Shown: piece after piece, positions 24,271 to 36,854 of the stretch
Position numbering within the stretch: the first letter of the stretch is position 1
Layout of the letters: each line of letters begins with the position of its first letter
Assembly (NCBI GenBank): GCA_025345505.1
Contig: JANVCC010000010.1
Coordinates: forward strand, 40,462,660 to 40,526,659
Length of the DNA stretch: 64,000 nt
Reading direction: 5' to 3'
From: Todiramphus chloris collaris
Lineage: Eukaryota; Chordata; Aves; Coraciiformes; Alcedinidae
Translations under genes and position numbers: made by a program
Notes under the pieces: model-generated
Seen by the model: the letters and a program-made list of their open reading frames with translations, nothing else
Told to the model about the DNA's origin: nothing
Databases searched by the model: none

Positions 24271-26035
24271 GAGTAAAAACAGCTATTTTTTTTTTTTTTT
24301 AATTATTATTACAGGGCATAGAGTCCAAAACTTCATATTTCATTTAGTAAATGCAGGAAGCACAAGGCTTTTGCAAATATGAGAAAGCACTGTCTATTTA
24401 TATAACTTACAATAAGCAAATTTTGAAAGGGCACCACTGCATAAAAGCCCACAGGTGGGAGGAAAGAGCACACATACTTAAGAGAAAGACGTGATATGTC
24501 TGAGCAAACCAATGGAGATGTTAAAACTCAGAAGCCCCACAGACATCTGCTAACTTGAACATGCAACTGGCAGCTATCACTGTGTGCTCTCGTGTGATCC
24601 TTGGCTGTTCCTTGCCTGTACTTTCTAATTCCAGAACGCCTCCTTGGTGTTACTCCTACATGAACTGGCAGTGTTGTCAGAGGCAATCATGTCAGTGCAC
24701 TGCAGACCACTTTTTCCCTTGTGAAGAAGAAGTTAATTTGATGGATCTTGTTGCTCAAAATAAAAATGCAGGTTTCATCTGTACAAGGCTTTATATTTTG
24801 TACTGGGAACATTGGAACTGTGCGAAGGAATCTTCTTCCAGCCATAAAAAGAAAATCAAGTAGGAGGAAGATGCTTCCTTTCACTGCAAGGTGATGAGGT
24901 CTACAGGCAAGTGCAATGGATACTCCCAAGGTTCAGGGGGAACAGTACTAAAATGTCATCTTCTCCAGCAGTTACAGAAACCAGTTTGAGAAAAAATAGA
25001 TTGGCAAACCCCTCTTGGCTTTGGGATCACACGGATCAGAAAGCTGAAGTAGTGTATAACTAATTATCAGGGATAAACAAGCTGTTGCAGTCTGCTATTG
25101 ACATGGATCATTTGCTTTAAACAAGACTACGAATTTTTTATAACAATGGAGAAATGTTACCTTCTCCCCTTCCCTTGTTCCCTCGTGGTGGAAGGAAGCA
25201 CCTCTTTCTTTTACCATCCTCTAACCAGAGTGGCATGCACCCCGACTCCTGTTCTGAAATAAATGCTGCTAAAAAAACTATGAAAATCCTGATTAAACAT
25301 GACTCAGGTCTTTTAATCATATTCATAAAATGCCCTGCCCAGGCATTGGCCTTTGCCATTTCCAGGGATGTGCCTGGCAGCAGAGATGCTGCAAACCTCT
25401 TGGGGAGGGTGGGCAGGGTAAGAGCTGCAAGCTGCAGAAGCCTGTGAAGCACCTGGCAGCAGCATGGGGATCCTCCATCACTCACCCTCAGCCTCTGGCC
25501 CCCTGTGGCTTGTGCCACTGCACAGGAGTGACATCTTGTCACAGTTCTTGCCGCTGCTTGCAACCAAGCCTATCAGGCGCTGAGAAGCCTTTCTTTGTGA
25601 TGGCTGGGAATTTTGACCCTGGAGGTCTTTCCTCCATGATCCTCCCCATGGCAGCTTCTGCAACACCTTCACAAGTTAGTTCATATGTTGGTGGTCTTTG
25701 ACTGAGTGAAGGAGGCATAGGAAACAGAACTTGAGGAGACTTTACCTGTCCTTCCTTGCCAGGGACTCCTGCTCTCAACAGATGTCCCCATGATCAGAAG
25801 GATCTGATTGTTCTTTCTGGAAACTAAATCCAGACTCCAAAGAGCAGTACTGTGCCTTCAGTCTCTTCCATTTCATTGGCACTCTGGGTTGACCAGTAGA
25901 GGAAGGACAAGACAGCTGTAAAAGTTCCTAAAATGTTTCTTTTTTCTTGCCAAGTCTCCCAGATGTTTGTGAGGCTGCAGCCCTGCACCTGCACGCAGAC
26001 TTCTCAGTCCTCCCATTTGCTCCCCGTGCTGCGTA

Positions 26036-26741
26036 TGTTAGCATAGGCTCTCCCAGCACAGCAGGGTTGCAGAGTCAGAGTCGTGACAATGACTCAAAGG
26101 AACAATACACACCAATTTATTGGGTTTCCCTGAGAACAATCAATAAACGGTGTGGGTAAAGATGTTTTGGCAATAGAGGTTATTTTTGTATCAATTAGTT
26201 TAAGGCACGACTAAGTATCAAGGAGAAGAAAGGAAAAATGAGTAGAAAGAGGAGGAAAGGAAAAGATAGGGAGAAAGAGAGTTTCAGATAGAAAGATATC
26301 ACCACCCTTGGATCCAGTGACGTCTCATGGGACCAATCCAAATCTTGAATTCTTTGGTGCTGGATGCATAGAGATCAATATTTTACTCTGTCTTTATACC
26401 CTTGGGATATGGGTGGCATGCCCCTTTTACGTAGGAAGCATAGAGGTGATCCTCATTTGCCTGAGCCCCTTCTGGAGCAGTGTCCACTATAGACCTTCCC
26501 TTGGTGCAGTCACAGTGGCTAGCAGAAGAAATTAACTCAGAGAAAAGACACCATCCTGCCTAGGCAGAACTTATCTCTTCCTATTGTTAATTTATCTGCC
26601 AGGAGCCAGGGAAGGATGGCAGAGACATTGAGGACTGTTGAGAGCCATTGATACTTACACCCTCCAGGCAGGCCTTGCTTATTCTCTGTCCAGATCTTAT
26701 CACCACACAAGGGTTGAGACATCAATAGTCGGGCTCTTACA
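26036..26741 (-). mobile_element. Probable solo LTR of an endogenous retrovirus
   Basis: On the minus strand the segment has the layout of an LTR: a start near TGTAAGAG (26741), a TATA box (GGGTATAAAGAC, about 26392-26403), a long pyrimidine-rich stretch (26219-26282), an AATAAA signal (26116-26121) and an end CTAACA (26036). The termini form a short imperfect inverted repeat, TGTAAG against TGTTAG. I find no retroviral genes, primer-binding site or second LTR beside it, so it would be a solo LTR. The 5-bp flanks (GCGTA; GTCAT) are not a clear target-site duplication, so the boundaries are provisional. I cannot name the family. Confidence 0.5.
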
Positions 26742-29700
26742 GTCATAGATCCACATGGCATTTTGCAGTCCCCAGAACCACTGACACTTTAATTGCTAAA
26801 ACAGATTTATTTACATGAAGGGTTAGAGACTTCATTCTGAAATATTTAAGTGTACACTTAATTCAGTTAATGGGAATTTGGCCAAAAGGGTGAGGTTTCC
26901 TCAGAACCAGCAGCAGCAGTTCAGAAGCTGGTTTTGCACCACTTCAAAAGACCAGAACCCATTAATTTTACTGGCATGTGGACTTGGTACTCATCTTGCA
27001 GCAAAACCCAAGTCTTTTCACGGCTTTCTGCATTACCTGGAGGAGGCATAAACTCCATGTTTCCTATCTCAAGAAAACTCAATACAACTCTGAAGGATGA
27101 GAGGTAACAACTTGTCATAACATGCCTGTAGGCCCAAATAGACTGATATTAAAGACAAACTTTTAAATCACTGTAAAACCATTCTCTGTATATTTTTTAG
27201 CCTTTTCATTGGCTAATAATCATGTGTTTTGGGGTACTGGATAGCTGGACTATGTCTATAACTTTCATTATCTTTATATCAAATGACCTGTTTCATGGCA
27301 TTGATAATAGTCCCCTCTCACTTCCCATGAACCAGACCCCTAAAAACTGAAACCTGCAAGCCAGCAATCTGTTTGCTGCTGTTCTTGAAGCTGCGAACAA
27401 CATTGTTCTCCTGAAGCCCACCCTACCTCAGGGCTTGCTTTTCAGATGAAAAAGAATACCAAAATGGATAGAGAAATACGCACACTGCTCAGAACAAAAG
27501 AAATGAGTCAAATGCAGCAGTGTACTGAAGTGACTAAAAAAAACCACGATTTGTGAGTCAGCCTCTGACTCCCAGCCTGTACCTCTGCCCTTTGGACATG
27601 TCTTTCTGCCATCCATGGGATGCACAGCAACAAGATGCAATTCCAGGAGGATGTAGCTGCATTAATGTGTGAGAAAAACAAACAGAAGCTTGTTGAGCAG
27701 TCTCCTGTGTGTGACTGGGAAGCTTACAGCAGCATGCCAAGACACCTTTCAGGAAGGTGTAGTGCTGCAATGAATATAGCAAGCACTTGTGACAACTGCA
27801 TCCTTCAGAGCTTTGTCACTCAAAGCTTCCAGGTCTTATTTTCTGTTAAATGTTTTTCTCATGGATAGGATCGAACCCAACAGTGCCCTGTGGCCTTCAG
27901 TGGGGTCAAATAATTGTAAAAAAATTTACCTCATGGAGATAATTTTCTCCATTTTTATCACTTCCTTTTCGTTTTTACCTCTGGTTAACTCCCTTTTCAA
28001 ATACAAAGATGGCAAATTAACTAAGTTAAGTGATTAAATCAAAGATCCCTGTATCGCAGACAAACCGTGCTCTGCGAAACTTTCTCAGTCTGCAAATCAC
28101 AGCCTTCCCTCTAGCAGTTGGTGTCTGCTAATGTAAAACCACTCAGTCTGATTAAATGTGACTTTGAGCAGTGGACGGTTTTGTGCTTGTCTTTATGCGT
28201 AAAGGTAAATGTCAGCAACATGAATGGAGCTTTGGGTGTTACTTATGTATTTGACAAACCCCTTATACTCTCCCTACCAAGTGTATTGTAAGCGCTTGGC
28301 TAGATTTATCAGCTGCTTTATAAGGAGCAACAAGAAACCCAGATTAAAGGTTGCTAAGTTACAAACCAGATAAGACATAGGCGTATTTCCAAATTTATAC
28401 GAACACCATGCCTAAATTCAAGAGAAGCATAAGAAGCGATCTGAGCTCAAGAATAGGTTAGCATGCAATATGGATTTCTCTATTTCTCTGCATGGCTTTG
28501 CTTCCAGTGATATTTCAAAGGGGCATTACAGCATTCAGAACCTATTACAACATGCCAAGTATGAGAGAAATAATGCCTAATACCCAGCATGGGGGCTTTT
28601 TAATGGTAATACAAATATTATGCAGCATTTCCCTCCCTGAGTCAAGCTGTGCTTGCCTTGAATACAATCCTCCTACAAATACAAACATGTACATCCTGGG
28701 TGTACAGACCCTTTTTACAATGGGGACAAAGTAGAACTGTCTTCATACACAGATAACATAGACATTAATCCGACAATTGAAGAAATGGGATTTTGAACTG
28801 TGCAAATTCCAGTTCAAAGGAAGGATCCTTCTCAGTATAGATGTCTTTGTTATCAGCCCATGTTTAGCTAATAAATGGTTTATTAAAAATGGCACAGCTG
28901 TGAGTGGCTTACATACATATTACTGTGTTTGGAGCAGTCCAAAATTACAGCTTACAGAGCTGGAGAAGCTGTTAGGAGATGCTTGTGTGCACCACACAGG
29001 GAAACAGTGCACGGAGAGATGGAGTTTTTCTATAGGCAACAGTTTTTCTGCCTACTTAAGTTCTTAGGCTTTATTTGGGTCTCATATTATTAGTAGGCAT
29101 CATCAGGAACGGCTGTGTTCTGAGATCTTTGTGTTTCCTAGTGAGAGAAATGCTGCTGAAGCGTTCAGCCCCCCCAGCTGGAGGTGAAGCCCTTTGGCAG
29201 GAGCGCAGGTGTGCTGTCAGGTACCCCGTGGCTGGCACTGTGTGGCCAGGTGGTACCCAGCTGTGAGCCCAGCAAGCTGCCCTGACAAAATGTGTGCTAC
29301 AGCATCTTACTGGGGCAGAGAGAAAACAGTCTATTTTAAATTATCTGGTGTAGAAAGAACTGTGTTTCGCAGGCCAGCTTTGGCATTCCGAAAGGCTAAC
29401 CAGAGACATTTATCAGATGATTTTCTTCATGTATCTAGTTTTGTTAAGGAAAAGGAAAAAAAAAAAAAAGGAAAACTTTAAGTGAATTCCACCTACATAT
29501 GGCATGCTGGCTAGAAAGGGCTTTGGCAGAGGCTGGCTAATTGGGGTGGAGAAACACATTATTGCCCACAGGCGTTTTCCTCATACCCTGCTCCTTATGT
29601 GGGTGCAGGGCCAAGCAAAACCAGGCAGAGAGGTCTGCTACACCATACTGACACCTCTAGGGTATTTCCAGAAAAAAAGGTCAACCACCCTTATGGCTTC

Positions 29701-31130
29701 ATTCTGGTAGATAAACACAGAATAATCACCTGACTTCCAGACCATTGATACCCCTCAGCCTGGATTTGTCATCACTTGGAGCTCTGCAGCATAATGTCTT
29801 AATAAAGTAGAAAGTTGTTGTTGGACAGTACTTTCTTCTTCTATCTCTCTTTTTTTTTTTTTTTTTTCCTAAGAGTATTTTCATTTACATGTAAGAACAA
29901 CAAAAGCCAATCTGAATCCCACCCTTTCTTCTATTTAATTACCAGGTCTTGTGTTTTCAAGCAGTTTTAAGGTAAGGGTAATTATCATAAAAGACATCAG
30001 GAAGCAGGAAATAGGGCTTTTCTTTTAGCTGGGAGCCAAAAACATGCTTTGAAAGCCTTGGCAGGCCAGACAGTAAAACACACCTTAATATTACTCAGCT
30101 ATAACAAGAAGAAAAATAGCATGGCCCTAGATCATCTAATGGAAGTTATGGGCATTACTTGGCCTATGAGCTGTCTGTATTCCTGTCTGCTAGACAGATA
30201 GAAAGTACTAGGGACCAAAGTCCTGTGTTTGGGGCATTGATTTAAGCTGAGCCTTGTCACAGGTACTAAATTTATGTTTTCAGCCACAAGAACAAAATGC
30301 TCACTAAAACCAGTGTACTTTTATTTGGAAATGTTTTTTCCAGTTACACTTCAGAGTTTTTCCTTCTACTTACAGATCAGTCTTGCCATACACTGCAAAG
30401 ATGCACTGCCCATCAATTTTTTATGTTCTTTGACAAAGCCTGCCTCCTTTCTTAGCTCTGAGAGTTTTGTCCTAGAGAGAATGGCACCTGCTGGTTCCTC
30501 TGCACTGGTAGGACCACTGCATTTACACCAGCCATTCACCACATGACACACACTTGATCCTTGCTGCTCTGAGTAAAGGCAGAGAACCTACTTAGAGCTA
30601 CAGTCAAATTGATAATGTTTCATAATCACTGCTAAGAGTTTTTTGTAGACACACACTCTACATCTTCTTACTGTTCCTGATAGCACCCTAAGACCATCCT
30701 GTAGAAATGAACCCTGCTTCAAGATTAAGTTTTGGACTGAGCCTTTGAGTCATTAGCCTTATAGCTGGGTGTTCTGGTTTTCCTTTGTGTATTTGACATA
30801 TTTAATGTCTCTCTGCCTGTCAGTTCTTGATGGTAAAATCCTTCAATCCCTGCTCCTGGAGATCTCAGTTATCCCAATAATATGTGCCACTGTTTTAATA
30901 ATTTCAACCATTTTTTGCACATCTGCAGTGGTGAGCAGATGAGAGACTGAAGAATGAGTACAAAGGTCTTTTCTATGGTCATCCTTTGATTTTATTACAT
31001 TACCTGAGTTCCAGTCTCTCTTTTTAGGAAGAGAATAATACAGCATTAACTGATATTCCTGTTCTTAACCAAGTCAGTGTAAATTTTTGCAGGAATATAA
31101 GGAAACTAGGTCCTACAGTTTCTATTTCTT
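26742..31130. other. Unique stretch, no gene recognised
   Basis: No gene or large repeat is recognised. T- and A-runs occur at 29850-29867 and 29454-29469. Frames are short (up to 96 codons) on both strands. Confidence 0.55.
29850..29867 (+). repeat. Poly-T run (18 bp)
   Basis: Eighteen consecutive T residues following a CT-rich stretch. No retroposed gene or SINE body is recognisable next to it. Confidence 0.85.
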
Positions 31131-31538
31131 AGAACCATACAATTGTTTAGTTTGGAAAAGACCTTTAAGATCATCGAGTCCAACCATTAACACTGCCAAT
31201 CCCACCACTAAATCATGTCCCTAAGCAGCACATCTACAGGTCTTTTAAATATCTCTAGAGATGGTGACTCAGACACTTCCATGGGCAGTCTGTGCCAATG
31301 CTTGATAACCCTTTCAGTGAATAAATTTATCATAATGTTCAATATAAACATCCTCTGGTGCAACTTGAGGCTATTTTCTCTTGTCCTATCACTTGTTACT
31401 TGGGAAAGAGACCAACATTCACTCTCCTACAACCTCCTTTCAGGTAGTTGCAGAGAGCAATAAGGTCTCCCCTCAGACTACTTTTTTCCAGGCTAAACAA
31501 TCCCTGTTCCCTCAGCTATTCCTCATAAGACTAGTTCA
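31131..31538 (-). mobile_element. CR1 LINE 3' portion
   Basis: Reverse-complement CR1: the 3' end at low coordinates has AGTTTGGAAAAGACCTTTAAG, a GATCATCGAGTCCAACCATT block and an AATCATGTCCCTAAG segment. Higher coordinates encode the ORF2 C-terminus in reverse (TTGTCCTATCACTTGTTACT; CTACAACCTCCTTTCAGGTAG; GCAATAAGGTCTCCCCTCAG). The subfamily resembles the plus-strand copy at 52.4 kb. The terminal tail units have decayed (AGAACCATACAATTG), so the copy is moderately old. Several stops and frameshifts make it inactive. Confidence 0.92.
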
Positions 31539-33301
31539 CTCATACATGGAAGCCAAACCTCAAACCAGCAATGTCAGTGGTCTTGAACGAGATGCTGCCT
31601 GAACAGATGATATTAATTTTCTCTGCTCTTCAAGTTATGACACCGATCTCACAGTCCTTTTTAGAGCAAAATACCTGTTGATTGAAATGGAAGTTTTGCC
31701 TGAAGTATCAAATCCTGGATATCACATTAACTACTGATGCCACATGCCAAAGAACTTTTCGTCAGATCTTTGCCTTTAAATTTGCTGGGCCTGGTGAATA
31801 AAAGCAAATATGCCTTCATTCGTGGGGGGTGCTGGTTTATATTTAGACATTTATTTGGAGATTATTTTCTAGGTATTACTTCTTGTCCTAAGTGGGGGCA
31901 GATACAGCTATATGAGCATTGTCACTTGTGTCTCCTGCTGGTCTCTAGAGATTATGTTACAACAGCATAGACATCATGATTCCTTGCAGGGAGACTTGGA
32001 AAGGGAGTTTCAGAACATTCAGGACATGTTTGATTTATCTATATATAAACCAGTCTGACTGTCTAGGTACCCATTCATAAATAATAAAAATTCATTCATG
32101 TTTACTGAGTTGGAACAATAATTGGAAGGACAACTCCAATTACATGCTCAGAAGTGGATGGATTTTGTATTATGACTGTCATTTGGTCAAACCCCTCACT
32201 CAGAGTATGGTCCAGGTAACTTGTAACAGATCCCAATGAGTTTTGAATGTCCAGGAAACAAATGATTTCATAGCCTGTCTGGGTTGCTGTCGTAATATTT
32301 GAACATAATGACTTTTTTTTTCACTAGCACCTTGGAAATAGACATTTCCTTTGTTGTAGCTTGTGCACATTGCCTTTTGTGCTCCATTTGGTACCTCAAA
32401 GAAGTGTCTGTCCCCATCTTTTTTCTGTTCTCCCATTGTGTAAAGGTCTCTTGTTTTTCTCACCTTCTTTCTTCTGCAAGATTTTTCTCCTAGGAAAATG
32501 ATTTATTCCTTTCCCTGTCTTAGTCTCCTTCTAAAATGTTTTGTCCTTAGCTGTGGACATGTAGAATTAAAAGAGCTTCAGTGAATATTTGAGTCCAAAT
32601 TTAGTCATGGACCTTACTGTGATGTGTGTATTATTCTTAAATTTCTTTTTTACATTTCACTTTTTTTTGCAATTCTCACTCATCCCTTTTAAAATAACCC
32701 AGAAGCTTTTAAATCTCCAAGGGAGAAGCATAGCAAAGTGTTAAAACAACAGTGGCCTTTAAAGCTCCTTCCCTTCATACTCATCTTCTCTTTCTGCTTC
32801 CTAGTAAAAAAGGAGGCTTTGAGAAGGATGAAATCCCTTGGGAAAGCTGATGCAGGGATTATGACATCAAACTTAATGGGGCAGTCGCTGTCACTTCTGA
32901 AGTAAGGTCTGCGCTGCAGCTTTTTGTAGATCCCATAAGGACCAAAGACATTTGGGGCTGGACTGATTTTGATTACCTGTGCTTGTTTGGCTTGAATTTG
33001 TTGCCCAGGGTTCAGTCACCTAGGGTCCTTTCTAATTCACGGCCTTACTGGTGAGTCAGCCATCCTGCAGGTTGCCTTCCTTTTCCATTGATTGCATAGC
33101 AAACAAGCTGAGATGGGATTTGCCTTTTTTAGGCAGCTAACTTCGGAAGAGATGAATCACACCTCACTAGTGTGGTGCCTTCTTCCTGTCACGGATCCTG
33201 TACAAATTGAATCCTGGCATCCCTTAACTTACCCTTGTAACTTAAGTGGCTTTTATGAGGTTCCCTGCAGGAATCCCTCCTTGCTGGCCCAGATGCAAAA
33301 C

Positions 33302-33332
33302 GGGAGGGAGGGAGGGAGGGAGGGAGGGAGGG
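33302..33332 (+). repeat. GGGA microsatellite
   Basis: Seven GGGA units plus a final GGG. It would encode Gly-Arg-Glu repeats in the overlapping frames at 33092-33490, which explains their apparent length; they are unlikely to be genes. The G-runs make a G-quadruplex possible. Confidence 0.95.
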
Positions 33333-34737
33333 CTGTCAATGTTGCCCACATTGGACCAAATACAAATGCCTGCTTATGGAACAAGAGCACCCCAAACCTT
33401 CACACTCCAAACCTTCTATCTACACATATTCCTATTGAGATTTTATTTATGATTTACTATATCTTTAGAAAACCTCACAGTAGTTTATAAATTACACTGA
33501 AGGAGAGATTACAGTATGTGCATGCTAACCTAAACACTGATTTACAGAGAAGCTGGAAATCATTATGGAAAAGAGCTGAATGGAAGAGGAAAGTGAAGCC
33601 CACAACTAAGGAAAAGGAACAGAAATTAGCCTGTGTCTTTCCATCATTAACCGTGATAAAGCCAAAGCTGTAGCACAGCTCTATTTCACTTTTATGAGAT
33701 TGTATTTACCAGCAGCAGAGGTAACAGCAGCGTTTTCAGATGCATACGAGAAATTCCAAAAGACTTTATTTTTGAAGGATCCCGAACCAGAAAATTCAAA
33801 TCAGTAGCGGCAAATCAATCACTAGTGGCAAAACAGATATCCAGTGTCTGAGATCCATAGAGGTATGGATTTTTTTAGTCTCACTATAAATGGGAAAAGA
33901 AACTTTCACTGTGTTTTTCTGTTTTGTCTCATTTTCCACGTAAGGTACATTTTCATGCTCTGCCTACAAACTCACGCTACCTTTATTGTGTATCTGTTGA
34001 AAACAAAGAAGCCACATGCAGACATGCAGACACCCCCCACCAGCAGACCTGCCCCCCCCAGCCATGGTGTGGGAGCTGCATCCTACCAGCAGTTCCCTGG
34101 GGGAGCCTTAATAGGGAGATGCTGAGGTCGACCGCTGTAGCTGCGGCACATATGCATTTGTGGGGAATCCATGCATAATCAGGCCAGCAGGGACATCAGA
34201 AAGCCAAAACCACCACGCACCATCTCCATAACAATATCTGTGGTGGTTGCTAATATAATTCTACAGATGGAGACCCACCAGGGCTCAGGACCAGTGCAGA
34301 ATCTGGGATAACTGAAAGTTAAAAAAATAAAATATATATCAAACATAAGAGATTTAAGCCATGTTTATACAAGGAATGAAAGTCTGAAATAGGTCTGTTC
34401 AGTAACAGACATATTTAGTCAAAGGTTTAAGTTCAACCAAGAAATAAAACCTCATCATTATTTCCTGGTAACACATACTAGCCAGTCAAGCAGCAATGAT
34501 CCCCTGCTTGCTGATGAAGCAAGTTGAAAAGAGAGTGAAAAAAATACAGGCGTCTGGCTCAGTTTCCTCTCACTGTCACTACTTCAGTCCCTTCCCATCT
34601 CCTTTTCTCTATTTAATTATAACACATTAATGACAATGCCTATCAACTAGCAGCTTTGCATTCAGCATCTGTATGTTTCAGCCTATCTGCCGAGTCAATC
34701 TGACGTATGAGGAGAGTGCTTTGGCTTTTGCAGTCAT

Positions 34738-35298
34738 TTAGCTGCAGCCTCTGCATGTCTGCAGCATGATGCAGAAGTGATGGGAGCTGTTCCCTTGCCA
34801 GGGGCTTTGGAGGAGAAGCCTGTAACTGAGCACTCGCTGCTCTGTGTGTGTCCATCCTGCAAAGCACACCTGCTTTACTACCCCTTGCAGTTCAACAACC
34901 AGCTTTCTGCTTTTTTTTAACTGTTTGTGACACTTCATCCCTAGTAAGGAAACTTTTAAATAGAGTTTTTTCCTCTGTGTGTTGTTTTTCAAATATAATT
35001 TGCCAACAATACATATAATGCTGTACTCCAGGGAAAGGCAGTTATGGGAGAGGAGTAGGGCATTTGTGTATTTTTTTAAGAGAGAAAAGTAGGCCATAAG
35101 CAGTATTGTGATACAAGCAAGTGACTGCAGATCTTTAGGTACTATTGGCAAAATAACCAAGATCAGAGAAACAGTTCCGTACAGGGCAGGTACCATGCAT
35201 GAGGCCATTGAATAAATAAAACTGTGTTTTTTCTGAATGTATCCAGTAACACTGACTAGCTGCTGATGTCCAAGTAAAAACGATCCAGATAGAAACAA
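34738..35298 (-). other. Longest uninterrupted ORF, 186 codons, unidentified
   Basis: The frame opens with MFLSGSFLLGHQQL. It contains a strongly hydrophobic part at about residues 32-75 (MASCMVPALYGTVSLILVIL, then a second Leu/Ile-rich segment) that could form one or two membrane segments, followed by a Lys-rich middle part (residues 100-140) and a Gln/Ser-rich end. No motif of a known family is visible. There is no obvious promoter or splice context, and the base composition is that of the surroundings. It could be a decayed single-exon gene or a chance frame; chance is the more likely. Confidence 0.12.
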
Positions 35299-36854
35299 GC
35301 TCTGATTATTTTATTTTTCATGTAGAGCTGTCATGCATCAAAGAACTTCATATACATCAGTGAAGTCTCCTGATACCACACTGGGCAAATGAGCATTACA
35401 TAGCAGATGGGTTAAACGAGACTTCAAGAAGCTGAACAGAAGTGGCCACCCTGGAAATATGGCTCAGCAGCATCCTGCTCAGATAAGCATCCTCAGACTC
35501 TTTTTCCATCCTCCTCTTTGCAGCTGCGACATGTCTGCAGCTGTCACCATGGGAATATTATCCTGGGAGAAAGGAGTGGGCCTGGAGCATCAGACATGGG
35601 ATCTTCTGCCACTGCCGCCATGCTGGGGAGTCTGATGTCAATCCTCCCACCCTTGTCCCAACTGTGGGAATCAAAGCCTTTGTGATGTCCATTGGAAACA
35701 AAAGTATCTGGAATCATCATCTTGCAGAAGCGCTGAGAACACCACTGAACTATGTGGTGCACTGTGAACACCGCTGCCCCATGCCTTAGCTGCTAGGAGA
35801 TTTTAAGTCTTATTGAATGCAACCAGCTATAAATATTTAGGGTCAAAGTCTAAGGTAACTTCTTCACTCAACTCCCCATGGGGTGGTCACCCAGACAGTG
35901 AAAGCAGTAACTGGTGGAGGGTATGTTTCACTGCTGAATTAGCTCAGGATGCTGCAGATTTTTAGAGGAAGCCAATTCTTTGGTCTCACAGCAACCCTTT
36001 GAAAAATGACAGTAGGAAGCAGTTCTCACTCACAGAGAAACCCTTTAGTGCACTTGAAATTGAAAATTTGAAATGGCCATCAGCAAAAGCCATCTATCTG
36101 AAAGATGCTGTTTTGCTTAATGTGCACTAGAAATACAAAGAGGCCAATTTCATTGGCAGTAAGTGTATTTTTTCCTCTGACTTTTAACTGCAAACTTCTC
36201 AATTTGAGAAATAATTTCAGCCCTTTGACTCAGTGTTAGAGAAAACATTTAGCTCTGTGTTTATGCCCAGATGGAGGGCCAAAATCTTTCTCCTATAACC
36301 TGCAGAAATTGCTGGAGTTATTCCAGGGATGCATTGAGTCCCTTCTGTTCAAAATTTAAGACCTGCTGTTTTTCTGACAGTGCAGGTAATTGTTACAGCT
36401 GGAGCAAGGGTGTGTCTCATGCTCTCTGGCATCAGCCCCTCAAGCCGTTCTTTTTAACTGCAGCAGAAACACAGTGAATCCCTCAGAACACACCAAGAGA
36501 TGGATCCAGTGCTAAATCCTCACCTGATGGGAGCTGGCAGGGGAGGTGTCTGCAACCTGCAGCACAGCCTGAACTGGTTTTCCTGCAGAAATTGAAGGGC
36601 AAGACCTCACCCATGGAGGCAGCTTGAGGAAATCCTGCAGATTCTGAGGTACCCATGAAGACTTCCTTCCCTCTGCTAGCCTCAAATAGCAAGGGCAAAA
36701 CCTCCGACAGCGGGATTAGCGTGAGGGCTTCCTCCTCCGCTTCTCTGGCTCTCAGACCACAGTGTGGCTCCTGTTTCCCAACACCTGCTGATTTGGCCAC
36801 AGAATGAAAAGTAGCTAAAGGCAAAGGGTCACCTTACAAGTATACCAAGATGGA

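Larger units (their letters stand above)
22374..26035. other. Stretch with MIR-like SINE; otherwise unique
   Basis: A run of overlapping frames on the minus strand at 22365-23025 (up to 140 codons) reflects local higher GC and resembles no known protein. The same holds for 25138-25701, where frames of 141 codons (minus) and 123 codons (plus) oppose each other. The stretch also contains the split MIR-like element at 23956-24270, the AT-rich duplicate at 23788-23861 and a T-run at 24286-24300. Nothing else is recognised. Confidence 0.5.
31539..36854. other. Unique stretch with a long minus-strand ORF
   Basis: The stretch holds a GGGA microsatellite (33302-33332), a micro-exon-like interval (33010-33050, weak) and the longest open frame of the window (34738-35298, minus). 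No repeat family is recognised. The minus-strand frame at 36483-36824 lies directly beside the next CR1 and resembles no known protein. Confidence 0.5.

Noticed and set aside
33010..33050. 41-bp interval between TTGCCCAG and CTG|GTGAGT
   Set aside because: The acceptor tract is interrupted by purines and the length is very short; likely chance.
33092..33490. 132-codon plus-strand frame
   Set aside because: Its Gly-Arg-Glu run comes from the GGGA microsatellite and the rest resembles no protein.
35544..35771. GC-richer segment with a 75-codon minus-strand frame, considered as a processed pseudogene
   Set aside because: No recognisable parent protein, no poly-A tail and no target duplication.
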